From positions 476,489,159 to 476,553,158 of the forward strand of contig OX422221.1 of assembly GCA_949130495.1 (NCBI GenBank): DNA of 64,000 bases, given 5' to 3'. This document shows, piece after piece, positions 45,239 through 55,260 of this stretch. The translations under genes and the position numbers were made by a program. Numbering within the stretch: position 1 is the first letter of the stretch; each line of letters opens with the position of its first letter. This DNA comes from Sambucus nigra. Its lineage: Eukaryota; Streptophyta; Magnoliopsida; Dipsacales; Adoxaceae. Below the pieces are notes generated by a model that was not told the DNA's origin, searched no databases, and saw nothing but the letters and a program-made list of their open reading frames with translations.

Positions 45239-46701
45239 AAATTCGTTCAGATGCCAAGACTTGGCCAGTTCTTCGAGGTGGGACTTAAGAGCTTTGCAAT
45301 GCTCAGTCTTATGTCCTCCTTCTTTATGAAAAGCGCATCTCAGCGCGTTGTTTCTCTTTGAGGGATCTCCTCCTATCTTTCTGGGCCAATTAATAAATGG
45401 CTTGTCTTTGATCTTCGTGAGAATCTTGTAAATTGGTTCTCTGAAGACAGTGTTGACTGCCTAAAATGCTTTTGGCACATCATTCTTGCCTCCGTTCTTG
45501 GAGGCATTCTTGCCCCCATTCTTTCCTTCTTTCTTTTGGCTCTCAACTTTATCATTGCTTTTAGTAGCAAGCTTAATTTGATCGTTCTCCCCTGTGCTGA
45601 GGCGGGTCACATCCTCCACCTTGGCGTATTTCTCGATGCGAGCCATCAGGTCGTCGATGGTCGTGACCTCTTTCTTTGTCAGGGACTAGTACAGAAGGGA
45701 AGAGTTGGGTAGCCCAATTTTGAAGCAGGACACTTCTACTTGCTCCGAGAAGTCCTAGACCTCATTGAATAACTCCTAGTACCTCTTCGCGTAGTCTCGG
45801 AGGGTCTCTTGAGGTTCCTTTTTCATTGTTAGCAAAGCATTCATCCTTTTGGGATGGGAGCTACTAGTAATGAAGCGGGTCGTGAAGAGCTCAGCCAGGG
45901 ACTCAAAGCTCCTGATAGACCTGTAAGGGAGCCTTTCAAACCATTTATGTGCCACGTCATGCAGGCTCGAGGGAAAAATCTGGCACATCAGTGCACCCCG
46001 GTGGTTCCAGAGGGTCATGGATTGCCTGTACTACCTAACGTGATTGATGGGATCAGTTTTCCCGTCGTAAATCTATAATCTTGGAATAGCGAATTTTTTG
46101 GGGGCTTCCTATTCTTATATTTCCCTTGAGAAAGGGAATTTCATCTGAGTCTTGAGAGCTCGTCTAGCAAGCTCCCTGGTCGTGAGAGCTCGTGATGTGC
46201 TAAGTGTTAGTCCATCTCCCTTTGGAACAAATTTTGTATGTTCTCATTACTACGAGTTGGGCTCCTATTACGGTGAGTCGATTGCTGGTTCTTGAGTGAG
46301 CCGCTGCTTGACTCGTGCCTTTCACTCTTTTGGGATCCACGACTAGGGCTCCTTCCTCGGCTGCGAGACTTGATCACCTGAGGGCTAGGAGTGCGGTGAG
46401 GACGTCGCCTAGTGCCTCAATGGATCTCTCTCTCCATCCTTTCTAATTTCCTTTTGGGGCGAGTATTCTCAGCCTCCTGCTTGCGAGAGGACTCCCTTTG
46501 CTCTTGGAGCCTTACCTCATAGGCATCGATCAGCCTGAAGATTTGCGCGGACCTCGCTGGTCCTTGGCTTTCCTCTGAGGCTGGCCTCTCTGGGCGAGCC
46601 CTCTGATCTGACCGCCGAACTTCAGATCTGATCCTGCGAGGAGCAGGTTGTTCTTAGATATCTCCTGCTTGAGGAGCGTTACTGCTGTGATCAGACATTT
46701 C
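45239..46701 (-). pseudogene. Tat gag
   Basis: Start at ATG 46701 (MSDHSSNAPQAGD), about 40 bp inside the primer site. An Arg/Ser-rich N-terminus is followed by the gag domain at about 45776-46018 (CQIFPSSLHDVAHKWFERLP, LAELFTTRFITSS, LLTMKKEPQETLRDYAKRY). Next is a Lys/Gly/Asn repeat (EGKNGGKNASKNGGKND) and a Tat-type CX2H...GH...C motif (CAFHKEGGHKTEHC, about 45296-45338). Stops occur in the N-terminal part and after KRY. Confidence 0.85.
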
Positions 46702-46742
46702 GAACTTCTTTCTTGGTGTGGGCTTTCTCAGGGAAGACAAAC

Positions 46743-46762
46743 GTTCCCACAGACGGCGCCAA
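46743..46762 (-). other. Primer binding site of the Tat element
   Basis: On the minus strand TTGGCGCCGTCTGTGGGAAC follows the 5' LTR directly (plus-strand ccacagacggcgccaa). Its position fixes the element's direction. Confidence 0.88.
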
Positions 46763-46763
46763 T

Positions 46764-47174
46764 TGTGGTGATAATTATATTCAACACAAATAAGTGATAG
46801 AAGCGCAATCACCAAGAAAAATAAAGAAGATAAAATACCAATCACACAACACAATATGTACGTGGTTCAACAAGAATGCCTACGTCCACGGTGGTGCAAT
46901 AAGTATTATTTCTATATACTCCGGGGTGCATTTACAGAGAATACCATGCATATCTTTTGCCCCAGACTTAGGGTTTATTATATACATGTATGTCCTTGGG
47001 AAGTGGGGGTGTTGGACTCCCCCACATTTACCATCTTCTCCTATAACATCTCTATACGAGAACATGGGAGGAGACTAAGTCGTAATTATATTTAGTTGGC
47101 GAGGGGTTCGGATTTTGGGCCATTTTTATTAGGCTACTCGTTCAGGCCCATAATGGTAAATTCGGGTACCCACA
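46764..47174 (-). repeat. 5' LTR of the Tat element
   Basis: It is 411 bp and nearly identical to 17204-17616. On the plus strand it ends ggtacccaca, then tatat begins the resumed array LTR. Confidence 0.93.
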
Positions 47175-47969
47175 TATATATATATATAGATTAAGTGGAA
47201 TTTAAATTGGGATTAGTATTTGGAAAATATAACCTTTTGTATAAAAATCGGGAGAAGATCCGATCCAAGGAGTAAAAAAAATATTCGACCATCCGATTAA
47301 GCTAAAAGTTTTACAGTTTCTTCTCGCCTTCAGCTACTATGCCTCCAACTTTCATCCAATTCCAACGGTCCGATCGTTCAGAATGTTTTTTACATTATTT
47401 TTTGTGTGATTATGACTCCAATTCTTTTTGGTATATAAACATAAAGTGACAAGTTTGAGACTTTTAAAACACATTTTAGCCTTGTCAAAAATCATTAGCC
47501 TCCTCTATTTTCAGCATCTTCCATTTACTAAACTTTATCCCCATTTAGACCATGATTCAACCTAAGATTTGAAGGCTTATTTGGTGTTTTCTCGAGTTTG
47601 GGCTAGAACAAGTTTTGATTATTTTCGCGCGAGAAACACAATGGTGTGATAAAAATTCTTCTAATATTGTTTTGATAATCTATTCTTGGTAGTGTAATTT
47701 ATTTGGTGTGATAAAAATTTGGAGGCATAGTATTAGAAGAATTTTAGTACATGAGGTTTGGAGGATTTTTTTTTATATCTTGGTAGTGTAATTTATTTGG
47801 AGAGCTTAGTATTATTTTCGAGTGGAATTTAATCATAGTTATTTAAGAAGTGTAAATTTTGGATTCATTATGTTTATTTTTGTGGGATATAGATTCTCTA
47901 TACTAATTGTTGAGGATTTAGTTTAGTTTTAATCCTAGTAGTGCCTCTTGTTTTGCACGGGCTGTTACA
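47175..47969 (+). repeat. Array LTR 6, 3' part (internally deleted)
   Basis: It resumes at the AT-run and continues through the TATA box (47432-47440). Between about 47650 and 47750 most of the middle of the LTR is missing. The junction holds scrambled short pieces of LTR sequence (ttgataatctattcttg, gtagtgtaatttatttgg). Ends gctgttaca. Confidence 0.88.
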
Positions 47970-48256
47970 AATGGTATTCGACCTTTGGTATACAATAATC
48001 CTCGGGTCTTTCGATTCGGGTCTAGCTTGCGGGTTTGACGTGTTTCATTGGATATAATGGGTTTTATTGAGGATGTGGTAGGCACCGAGGTTGGTATTAG
48101 TAATCTTAATGTGAGTATGTTCAGAATTGATAGAGGACTTTCGTGTTGTTATGATTTTTGACAGATAGAATCGAGCAGTGTTTCATGAGAGAGCGCGTGG
48201 GGAAACATTCAGGTAGGATTGGGTGTATGGATGCTTAATCGTTATTTTTATGCGTA
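47970..48256 (+). mobile_element. Array internal domain 6 (3' truncated)
   Basis: The primer site is degenerate (atggtattcgacc). The domain stops at about 48256 in tgcgtagg and is fused to the middle of LTR 7, sharing aggta at the joint. Its purine tract and the start of LTR 7 are lost. Confidence 0.85.
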
Positions 48257-48936
48257 GGTACGGGGTGTACGTAATATGCTCCATAAATCTCTCGAGAGTG
48301 GTCATTTGTTCCTCTTTTTTTTTAACTCAAAATTTTGATATCACGATGTTTATTGAAATCTAAAATATTGATTCGATTGAGCTATTGTATTTATTGATGG
48401 GTATGGTGTCATAAAATTTTTATATGGCATGGAGATTGGTCACCCGATAATAGTCCAATAACCAGGATGAGGCTTTATGAAGCTTAGGTGAAATGAGGTG
48501 AGGCTTGGTGACCTATTGATGTGGTTTTGAGAAATTAAAATGGTATAATGCTCAGATGTCGCATTGGACTTGAATTCAGATTCGTATTGTTCTGTTTTAT
48601 TCACCGTTATTGTTTTGAGCATCTATTCTTGTCATATTGTGTACTTCCCCATATTTTTCTTTCAATGGAAGGTTAGCGTGGATTTGGACACCACGGATTT
48701 TAGGAGAATTTTAGTGCATGAGGTTTGGAGGATTTTTTTTTATAACTTGGCGGTGTAATTTATTTGGAAAACTTGGTATTATTTTTTAGTGGAATTACAT
48801 TGTAGTTATTTTGGAAGTATAAATTTTGGATTCGTTATGTTTATTTTTATGGAATATAGATTCTCTATACTAATTGTTGATAATTTAGTTTACTGCTAAT
48901 CGTAATAGTGCATCGTGTTTTGCACGAGGTGTTACA
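48257..48936 (+). repeat. Array LTR 7 (5' truncated)
   Basis: It contains only the last ~680 bp, from tacggggtgtacgtaatatg to ggtgttaca. No TATA box remains. Confidence 0.87.
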
Positions 48937-49306
48937 GATGGTATCAGAGCTTAGGTATACGATAATCCTCGAATCTTTTGATTTGGGTCTAGCTTGTGGG
49001 ATAGATGTGCTCCGTTGGATATAGAGTGTTTTTGTTGAGGACGTGGTAGGCATTGAGGTTAAGATTAGTAATCTTGATGTGAGGATGTTCATAATTGATT
49101 GAGGAATTTAGTGTTGTTATGATTTTTGACAGATAGAATCATGTAGTGATTCGTGAGAGAGCAGATGGGGAAAGATGCGGGTATGATTGGGTATATGGAT
49201 GCCTAATCGTGATTTTTATGAGAAGGCATATGTGCACCGTATTTTATTTTGAGCGTTAGGCGTCGTGAAATTTCTATGATGAAATTCATGTGCTAGTGGG
49301 GAAGTA
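48937..49306 (+). mobile_element. Array internal domain 7
   Basis: It is 370 bp with a perfect TGGTATCAGAGC site at 48939-48950 and a purine tract agtggggaagta. Non-coding. Confidence 0.9.
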
Positions 49307-49337
49307 TGTAACAACCCGTGATTTTTAAATCGGTTTG
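49307..49337 (+). repeat. Array LTR 8 (first ~31 bp only)
   Basis: tgtaacaacccgtgattttt continues to cggttt, then unrelated sequence begins. This is the right end of the array. Confidence 0.82.
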
Positions 49338-50530
49338 AGATTTGACGAAGATGTTTGAAGAACAGTTTGAGAACTTGCAAATTTATTCATGGGAGGGTAG
49401 ATTTGTATAGGAATTTTAGTTTTTGATAATTCGGGTGTTTTTATGTATGTACCGGCATGGACATAGGGGGAGATTTGTAAGGACATATTTTTATAAGTTC
49501 GTTATCAATTTATTATGTCATATACGGCTAAACCGTCGAAGAGCATTCAAGAACATTCAAGCATCAAAGACGGATCCGAATTAATCAAGTTCTTCATCAA
49601 AAAAACTTCACGACGTTTACGTTGGTAAGGTTATATTTTTAATACCTTAACTTTACACTTAGAGCTTTTGGGATATTTTTACAAAATATTTTCTAAGTGT
49701 TGGAGCGGACTTTTTCGTCAAAATTTGAGAATGAGTATTTTTTCTAAGTATTGAAGCGGACATAAAAATAATATTTTTTTGACACAACAGTCGTTCAATC
49801 GACATAGCAATGTCGTTCGAATGAGATAAACATGTCACGTGATCTCGTTCGAGAGACACGTGTCCTTCGTTCGAGCGAAATGCTTATCTCGTTCAAATGA
49901 GCTCTTATACCGAGGCAACACGTTTTCTTATAAATACTCATTAAATGATTTCGTTTTCATTAAGAAGTCCCAACGTTTTGAAAGACATAAACCTATCCCT
50001 TTTTGTTTTCAATTCACAAAAATCCCATATGTTTGGTGAATTATTTTGGTGTTGAAAAACACACTTTGCTGTTGTTTACCTTTGTGGGGAGAACTTTACA
50101 ATTGGAGAGCTACGTTCTATTATGGATGGAGTCCTTATAAAGTTCACACTTGTGGAGAAGTTGTTTTCTTCTTCATTAGTGACCATCTGGAGTTCTTGTG
50201 GGAGATTCCAGCTGATAACATTTCTAGCCGTTACTTTGAAGGTTTGACGAAGACACTGTGCGTTACACTTGTGGGCGATTATCAGGTTGTATGTAAGTCA
50301 ATGGTCTTGTGAATTCTTCAAAGTTATAGAAATAAAAGGTTTTGCCCTTTGGGGATTTTTCTTTAAATTTGTGTCGCATGCGTTACCTATTTATGGTTTG
50401 ACACACAAACACATTTAGATGCATGTTTAGGGGTTGAATTAATTTGGTTTAAAAATAGACTCTAATTAAAAAAGGTTTACTTGGAAACTTGCGAATTAAT
50501 TTAAAATCGGTATCATACACCGCATTTACT
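49338..50530 (+). mobile_element. Unassigned LTR-like remnant
   Basis: A purine tract (ataggggg-agatt, 49463-49475) precedes tgtaaggacatattt at 49476, a plausible 3' LTR start. Inside are repeated tcgttcgaa/tcgttcaa palindromes (49791-49905) and a segment at 50030-50340 with leader/U5 character (gtgcgttacacttgtgggcg). No paired LTR or target duplication is visible, and the end is unknown. The 88-codon ORF at 50046-50312 has no recognisable domain. Confidence 0.4.
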
Positions 50531-51480
50531 CGTTTTACATTGTTGAGCATTACTCTATTTTTTTTCTTCCTTGCCCCTTTTTTATGCACTTATTGGACTT
50601 AATTTTTCCAATTTTTTGATTTTCTCAATTTCGGGCGATATGGGTTTTTCGGGTTATCAAACGAAAGGATAAATTTTATCTGGATCAGCTTGGTTTGCAA
50701 AAGGAAATTGTTTTCACAACTTTTTGTGGATAATATTTTATGGGTAATAAACGAGGGCCTAACTTTATTTATCCGAATTACTAATCACTTTACCATATGC
50801 GTCCTGAGATTAATTTAATTTAGAGATATTTTAGCGCGCTTTTCGAGGCAACATCACACACTATTCCTTAACTGATCAAAACAAAATTTTTGAGATCACA
50901 ACGACTTATTTTAATGCTGAATTGAACTTTAAGTTAATCATTAGCTTGGATTGATTTTTGAGAACTCAAAAAAAGTGAAAGGCTCGAAATGTCACCGGTT
51001 TGATTAATCTCAACACTTATTTGTTAAGTCATCAATTTTTGCTCAGTTTCCATCTTTGGTCAATTTCTTCTTTGTGCAATTTAAAATTTACAATTTTGAG
51101 ATTTTAAACAAAACTTCGGTGATATTTTTGAAAATTTTAAATTCCAAAATTTATTTAATTTAAAGAAAAATATTTTAGGATTTTTGAAAATTTTTCAATA
51201 TTTTTGGAAAATTTTGAAATTTTTCTCATTTTTTTTGGTTTTTAGGCATTTTGAACTTTATGACATTTGGAACCACATGCATACAGCCCCCAACTTATAT
51301 TTTTGCAAAGTCCCAATACAAAAGGACTAAAAGATAAATTAAGGAGAGAAACAAATAAAATGGGACAATGTACAAAATGCAATACACACATAAGCAAGCA
51401 TAAGACACACAATGATAGGGAATCCAATTTCCATTATATATAAAAATCATACAAAAGTTGTGGAAATAGGAACTATGAAA
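50531..51480 (-). mobile_element. 3' non-coding region of the Athila element
   Basis: It is AT-rich, with no gene. On the minus strand near 51280 it reads ataagttgggggctgtatg, similar to the G-run motif found after the third ORF of Athila elements. A matching 3' LTR (the 61863 sequence) is not seen on this side, so the element is truncated or its LTR has been replaced. Confidence 0.5.
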
Positions 51481-52720
51481 CATGACATAAACATCCTAGG
51501 AGGAGCAACCTATTCAGGGAGAGGTTAAGAAGGGCGGGGAGCATTTGGGTTGTACGCATCGTAGAAATAATCTAGTGGAGGCGCACCCATGTTCATATGG
51601 TACATTTAACCTTGGAGTCGATGTAACATGCTCGTGTCTTACTAACATGCCCGTCGGTAATCTTCGTGGTGAGCGTTGTATTCATTGATAGACCCATCGA
51701 ATCGAGCTTCCGACGTTGTGATTCGCCTATCAAAATTGGCTCCCAGGGGCTTAAAATCTAAATCGTCCTCCTCGTTATATTCCTCCACGTCGCCTTCTCC
51801 CATAACTATGTCGGCGTCCCAAGCTGCTTCCTCCCGGAAATCATCATCATCTGAATCATATGCTTCCTCTGCTTGCCGTGCGCGGATAATCTCTCATTGA
51901 CTCTCGCTTTTGGTACAGGTGCCCTGCCCAAGGGGGTTGGGAAGGAGAGGGAACCCAATAGGAGGTTCAATTCATGCATCCGCTAGTATGGATGTGATGA
52001 GTCGGGCATAGAAGAGAGGGATGGTATGCTTTTTATCCAAGGCCGAATAAAATATGTCTTTGTAAATGATATGGGCCAGTTTGATCGGGGTGGTGGGGTT
52101 AACAAGATGGTACACTAATGTCGCCTGATGGGGGTGCATTGTAGAATCATTAGAAGTTTGGAGAATATTTTCTCATACGATTTGAAATGTTTTACACGTC
52201 TTGTCGGTTATCTGACCTAATGGAAATGTTTTGATACCCCAATACTCGTCGGGTACGATCCGGTCTATGCATACGGCTTTGTCAACGGGGGTGAAAGCGT
52301 TGGGGTACGTGAACTCGATTGGGTTCGGGACATCTCTCTCCGTAAGTTTATAGTTGATAATCTCTAAGGAGAATGGAATGCTTAGGCCATCAACAAACAC
52401 CTCGAAAATAAAGTCAGCAGCGTGGACAAGGTTTCCATAGAAGGCTCGCACCTCGGCTGACCACACCGCATCGTGGGGCTCGTTAACGAACCGATGCCAA
52501 CCCTTTGGAAGGAAGAGGTTGGTGATGGATGGGGTAGCTCATTCCAGCACACTTGGAGCTCCATTTGTAACTTTCGAGATTGGCCGAACAAACGTTCACA
52601 CCAGATTTGTTCTTGATTGGAGCGGTATGAGTCATTTCCATGGTCAATGACTTCGACAGAATTGTATTTTTAGGGGAGAATGTGGTTGGCCATTTGTAAA
52701 TGCAGTGGTTGTACACTATA
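51481..52720 (-). pseudogene. Athila third ORF (env-like / putative plant transposon protein)
   Basis: Athila elements carry an ORF after pol in the same direction; its product is often called env-like, though many copies match the putative plant transposon domain (Transposase_32-like). Here frames are broken near 52480 and by a stop at 52173. Recognisable wording is MTHTAPIKNKSGVNVC, AEVRAFYGNLVHAADFIF, VDGLSIPFSLEIINYKL, PDEYWGIKTFPLGQ and, after the stop, PHQATLVYHLVNPTTPIKLA. An acidic tail (51660-51880) follows. The domain name is from recall and the role is unknown. Confidence 0.65.
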
Positions 52721-53340
52721 AATATTGAAGATAGAGAGTATGAGAGTTAGGATAAGTGGTGGTGGAAAGAGAGAAGGGGAGGGTGTATTTATGGGTGGGT
52801 ATAGTGGAGGGAAAAGTTGGTTTGGGAGGGAAGGGATATAGGAGGGAAAATGGGGTGGATTTGAGGGGGTAATGTATGGGAAAAGGGGTAAGGATGAACT
52901 ATGGATGGAAGAATATGGATTGGGGGAATGGGGGTGTGTCTTGGGAAAGGTTAAGAAGTCTCATACATTGGACGGAACAGGGTCCCAGGATCGGACCAAT
53001 CCGGTCTTTTTTTAATTCAATTTCTTCACATCCGGACCAATTCAGTTGCCAAGGGCGGACATATCCAGTCCTTTAAGACTTTCTGCTTCCCTTGTTTGCA
53101 GAATTCACTCTTTTCTCTCAATCTTTGGATGTTCCCACAACTGTACCTACATATAATCAACCTAACTTTGCTCAAAGATTTCTCTAAAAACCTAGGCTCA
53201 CACTCAACGTGTGATTGCCCGCACCTATCCTATGTGTCCTATACCTACTGAGTCCAACTAACCAAATCGAAACCATCTACTGTACATAATAATCAGCCCA
53301 TACGCATCGGGGGTATGACAAACTTCTAATACTTCTTAAT
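52721..53340 (-). other. Athila spacer between integrase and third ORF
   Basis: About 620 bp with no conserved frame. It is G-rich on the plus strand at 52740-52950 (ggtggtggaaagagagaagg) and has paired cggaccaatccggtc-like words at about 52995-53075. The plus-strand ORF at 52876-53076 is a chance frame. Confidence 0.6.
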
Positions 53341-54480
53341 CAATCCCCATAGATGGGGTCCAACAACCAAATGGTGTCGGCTTCTTTGACGCATGCCTCA
53401 AAGTATGATTTGAGACGTTGTCTATTTACCTTAAAGGTATTTCCCCCTTTTGCATCTTCCAACTCTATAGCTTCTTGGGGGATACTTCTCGAACCACAAA
53501 TGGACCCATCCACCTTGAACGCAACTTACAGGGAAACAAGTGTAATCGAGAGTTGTAAAGAAACACTTTTTGTTCCGGATGAAACTCTTTTCATCGAATT
53601 ATCTTATCATACATGAGTTTCATTTGTTCCTTTGAAAAATTTACATTCTCATATGCATAATTGCACATCTCTTCCAACTCGTTCAATTGAAGCTTACGAG
53701 CTTCACCGACTTTATCGAGATTATAGTTCAACCTCTTGATAGCTCAATAGGATTTGTGATCTAGCTCCACGGGGAGATAGCAAGGCTTTCCATAGATAAA
53801 ACGAAATGGGGACATCCCGACGGGGTTTTTGTAGGAGGTATGGTAAGCCCATAGAGCACCGTTTAATCAAAGTGACCAATATTTCCGGGTAGGATCAACG
53901 ATCTTTTCAAGGATGGTTTTAATTTCATAATTTTCTATCTCGGCTTGCCCACTTATTTGAGGGTGATAAGTCGTCTCAACCTTGTGGCAGACCCCATACT
54001 TTCTCATTATCTTTTCAAACGGCTTATTGCAAAAATGTATGCCGTTATCACTTATAATCGCCTTCGGAGCACCGAAGAGATAAAGTATGTGTTGTTGTCG
54101 GAACTTACTCACCACCTCGTTGTCATTCATCAGGGTATCTATTACTTCAATCCATTTGGAGACGTAGTCCACCGCGACGAAGATGTATAAGAAGATGAAG
54201 GAGGGAGGGAAAGGTTTGAAGAAGTTAATACCCCAGCAATCAAATAACTCAATTACGAGTATAGGGTTTGGAGGCATCATGTCGCGATGGGTATAGCTTA
54301 CATCATTTGGTATCTATCGCAAGATTTGTAATAGTCGTTCCCTTCTCGAAATACTGTTGGCCGCCAATAGAGGCCACCTTGTAGAATTGTAGAAGCCATC
54401 TTATTCTTGGAAAAGTGGCCTCCACAAGATTTCGTATGACAAAACTGGATCACATCTTGAATTTCCCCATTCGGTACACA
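53341..54480 (-). pseudogene. Athila integrase with first Asp changed to Asn
   Basis: Wording: FDCWGINFFKPFPPSF, AVDYVSKWIEVI, APKAIISDNGIHFCNKPFE, CHKVETTYHPQISGQAEIENYE. The first catalytic residue of GIDF is Asn (codon 54224-54226), while the second Asp and the Glu remain. The C-terminal part (53340-53860) keeps YHTSYKNPVGMSPFRFIYGK, ELEEMCNYAYENVNFSKEQM and [20 protein letters not shown], with several stops. The zinc-binding part upstream (54300-54480) is degraded. Confidence 0.88.
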
Positions 54481-55260
54481 TCTTTAGATGAATTTCCTCA
54501 TTCGGTACACATCTTTAGAAAAATATAAAGTACCAAATGATGAATTTATTCTTCTCTTGTGGTGTCCATCTGGGAGGGATGGTTTCCGTGACAAGATAAT
54601 TAATAATGTTCGCAAACCAAGGTAAATAAGTAGCAAAAAGCTGGTAATCCAAAAACTACTCGTCGATGGGTATCGGATCACTAGTCACATCGGACGAGAG
54701 CCGTGACAAATGGTTGACAATGATGTTTTCTACCCCTTTCTTATCTTTTATAGAGAGATTAAACTCTTATAGGAGTAGGATCCACCTTATGAGGCACGAC
54801 TTTGCATCCTTCTTAATAAAGAGATATTTAAGGTCCGCGTGATTGGTAAAGCAAATGATGGGCGACCCAACAAGGTATGAGCGGAATTTGTCCAAAGCAA
54901 AAACAACCACGAGTAACTCTTTCTCCATGGTAGAGTAGTTAAGTTGTGGTCTGGTTAACATCCGGATATCATAATAGATGACATGAGCTTTCTTTTCTTT
55001 TGTCTGTCCCAAAACAACCCCAATCACATAGTCAATAGCATCAAACATAAGCTCGAATGGAAGAGACAAATCCAGGGCTTGCATGATGGGAGTGGAAATG
55101 AACATGCTTATTAATTTATTGAAAGACTCTTGCCATGAATTATTCCACTCAAAGGGTTCATTCTTCATAAGGAGGTTACTCAAGGGTCTAGCGATGGTGC
55201 TAAAATCCTTGATAAACTTTCTATAAAAACCTGCATGGCCCAAGAAGGAGCGCACGTCCT
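54481..55260 (-). pseudogene. Athila RNase H
   Basis: An open block at 54767-55255 starts in the RT thumb (RSFLGHAGFYRKFIKDFS) and goes on to LPFELMFDAIDYVIGVVLGQ (catalytic Asp kept), HVIYYDIRMLTRPQLNYSTMEKELLVVVFALDKF (Glu kept) and ICFTNHADLKYLF, where the family has TDH; the third Asp is Asn here. After a stop, NIIVNHLSRL lacks the final Asp of ADHLSR. A tandem ~30 bp repeat (gaatttcctcattcggtacacatctttag) sits at about 54460-54520. Confidence 0.85.

Larger units (their letters stand above)
17204..47174 (-). mobile_element. Tat-lineage Ty3/gypsy element (host of two nested elements)
   Basis: Two ~412 bp LTRs (17204-17616 and 46764-47174) bracket it. The primer site (TTGGCGCCGTCTGTGGG on the minus strand) lies inside the right LTR, so the element runs right to left. 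Pol has protease, RT, RNase H, a second RNase H and integrase, a combination typical of the Tat lineage, which often also carries antisense ORFs before the 3' LTR, as here. Without the LARD and Tekay insertions it would be about 10.7 kb. Many stops and lost catalytic residues make it inactive. Confidence 0.9.
9405..49337 (+). mobile_element. Tandem array of a non-autonomous LTR retrotransposon with shared LTRs
   Basis: LTRs of ~1.31 kb (tgtaacaacccgtg...gtgttaca) alternate with ~370 bp internal domains. Each internal domain starts with a TGGTATCAGAGC-type primer site and ends with a ggggaagta purine tract. LTR starts lie at 10298, 11979, 13668, 15403 and 17093, giving periods of 1681, 1689, 1735 and 1690 bp. 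Seven internal domains are present with a single LTR between neighbours. The array is cut at the left by the gypsy LTR, split in LTR 6 by the 30 kb Tat nest, and resumes at 47175 with two deletions before ending at 49337. It has no coding capacity. Unequal recombination between LTRs is the simplest origin. Confidence 0.9.

Noticed and set aside
50046..50312. 88-codon ORF in the unassigned LTR-like stretch
   Set aside because: No domain and located in presumed U5 or leader sequence; not enough to call a gene.
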